Below, in pieces: positions 15,163-16,012 of a DNA stretch of 16,012 nucleotides. A program made the translations under genes and the position numbers. The stretch's first letter is position 1. The number at the start of each line of letters is the position of its first letter. Below the pieces are notes generated by a model, which was given only the letters and a program-made list of their open reading frames with translations, ran no database searches and was not told the DNA's origin. Source of the stretch: JBFFXF01 sp041569895. GTDB lineage: Bacteria > Planctomycetota > UBA8108 > JACQVS01. The stretch spans positions 1-16,012 of the forward strand of contig JBFFXF010000169.1 of NCBI GenBank assembly GCA_041569895.1, given 5' to 3'.

Positions 15163-16012
15163 TGCGCTGGTTCTCCGCGCTGCTGCTGGTCGGGCTATGC
15201 GCCACGATCCCGTTTCTGATGCAGCGCGATGGGCGCGCCGGGAACGGGGCCGCCGCCCAGCGCGATGCCGGTGCCGGTGCGAAGGGCGATGCCAGAGATG
15301 ATCCGAGGGCGGCAGACGCCGGGGCAAAGAAAGCAGACGACAGGGACATGGACCCGGTCGCGGCCGCGGGGGGCGACGTGGACGGCGCGGGGGCGACGGG
15401 TCCGGGCCTCGAGCAATTCCTGTGGTTCATCCTGGGGGCGCTCGCGTCCGGCGTCGTCCTCGCGTATCACCCGCATTTCATCGGTCGCGTCGCCGGCATC
15501 CTCGAGATGGACTCGCCGAAGGTGTTCATCACCTACACCGTCGTTGGCGCCCTGACCGGATGCATCGTCGGGGTCCAGGAGTACATGGCCTTCGCGATCT
15601 TCGGCATCGGCGGCCTGATGCGCTTCCGCACCGAGCTCCCCTCCGCGAAGGACACCGGCCGGGTGATCCTCGCGACGCTGATCGGCATGCTGTGGGGGCT
15701 CGAGCTGTTCGTCGTCGCCGTGCTCGCCACCGTGATCGCCTGGCTGCTCGTCCTCATCCTCGACTGGCGCGTCGGCTACCGCATGGTGGCGAAGGGGCTC
15801 GGCGGGGAGCTCGTCGCCGAGAGCGCGCAGGCCTACCAGCGCGAGCTCGAGGAGTACGGCTGTCGCATCACGCAGGTGAAGCGGAACCCGAAGAAGGGGC
15901 AGTTCTCGATCGTCTTCCGGTCGAGCCGCAAGTACGACCGGGACGACTTCGAGTCCGCCTTCGAGGAAGACATCGAGGAGCGCCTCAAGGCGACCGTCGA
16001 CTGGCCCGAAGA
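15162..16012 (+). CDS. DUF4956/MgtC-like membrane protein, C-terminus cut by window edge
   Basis: An inner-membrane protein with 283 residues visible. TM1 is at about 5-20. Residues 21-80 are a low-complexity Gly/Ala/Asp/Lys linker, probably extracytoplasmic. Helices follow at about 85-103, 121-139, 141-156, 166-184 and 184-201. The core motif FAIFGIGGLMRFRT (144-157) followed by AKDTGRVILATLIGMLWG resembles the G-x-x-x-RFRT segment of DUF4956 and, more loosely, MgtC/SapB proteins. Residues from about 205 form a soluble alpha/beta domain (ELVAESAQAYQRELEEYGC onward), perhaps ferredoxin-like, that continues past the window. The start ATG overlaps the mutS2 stop by one base, so translation is probably coupled. 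Function is unknown. A MgtC-like role is possible but not shown. Confidence 0.85.
   Translation, partial: MRWFSALLLVGLCATIPFLMQRDGRAGNGAAAQRDAGAGAKGDARDDPRAADAGAKKADDRDMDPVAAAGGDVDGAGATGPGLEQFLWFILGALASGVVLAYHPHFIGRVAGILEMDSPKVFITYTVVGALTGCIVGVQEYMAFAIFGIGGLMRFRTELPSAKDTGRVILATLIGMLWGLELFVVAVLATVIAWLLVLILDWRVGYRMVAKGLGGELVAESAQAYQRELEEYGCRITQVKRNPKKGQFSIVFRSSRKYDRDDFESAFEEDIEERLKATVDWPE

Noticed and set aside
12580..15327. 915-codon open frame on the minus strand opposite mutS2
   Set aside because: Its product is a low-complexity Arg/Leu/Asp-rich shadow caused by GC-rich codons of the plus-strand genes, which have clear family motifs.
15163..15430. Smr domain of MutS2 displaced by a frameshift
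   Set aside because: No frame after the stop shows an HGxG or LDLRG-type Smr motif. The sequence encodes the next membrane protein from its first codon.

Overview
The window is a GC-rich bacterial chromosome segment, dense with genes and without rRNA, tRNA, insertion sequence, phage or CRISPR signatures. A diderm (Gram-negative type) cell is suggested by a lipoprotein signal peptide and several exported or membrane proteins. Codons are strongly biased to G or C in third position. GC-rich hexamer repeats between genes, a four-cysteine YggX-like domain, and a selenoprotein of the SelW/Rdx type would all fit a free-living deep-branching phylum such as Planctomycetota, Acidobacteriota or Myxococcota. 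The sequence alone does not settle which one.

Left part (1-2412): a minus-strand pair, a TPR protein with a C-terminal Fe(2+)-trafficking (YggX)-like domain followed by a Na+-coupled dicarboxylate/amino acid symporter that runs off the left edge. Divergent from this pair is proC, for the last step of proline synthesis. A 326-base convergent intergenic region (2413-2738) follows, built almost entirely of short tandem and direct repeats.

Middle (2739-9463, minus strand): a likely operon read right to left. It encodes a YfhO-like polytopic membrane protein, an ABC ATPase, and a 1255-residue protein that joins an ABC-2 permease to a signal-peptide-like segment, a GATase1-like extracytoplasmic domain and two more membrane helices. 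The layout resembles gliding/secretion-type GldA-GldF-GldG exporters, but with permease and auxiliary protein in one chain. A plus-strand thioredoxin-fold lipoprotein with a degenerate active site (DRRC) follows. It is convergent with a sodium:solute symporter.

Right part (11758-16012, plus strand): an intergenic region with a CCGTTC hexamer array and a good sigma70-like promoter leads into a tightly spaced four-gene operon: KDPG/KHG-type aldolase, a small SelW-like selenoprotein, MutS2 and a DUF4956/MgtC-like membrane protein cut by the right edge. The selenoprotein (12793-13032) is the most notable element. An in-frame UGA sits in a CxxU redox motif and is followed by a perfect 7-bp hairpin whose loop, GGUCU, matches the SECIS loop of E. 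coli fdhF as I recall it. Ordinary gene callers would miss this gene or split it. It implies that the host encodes SelA, SelB, SelC and SelD elsewhere.
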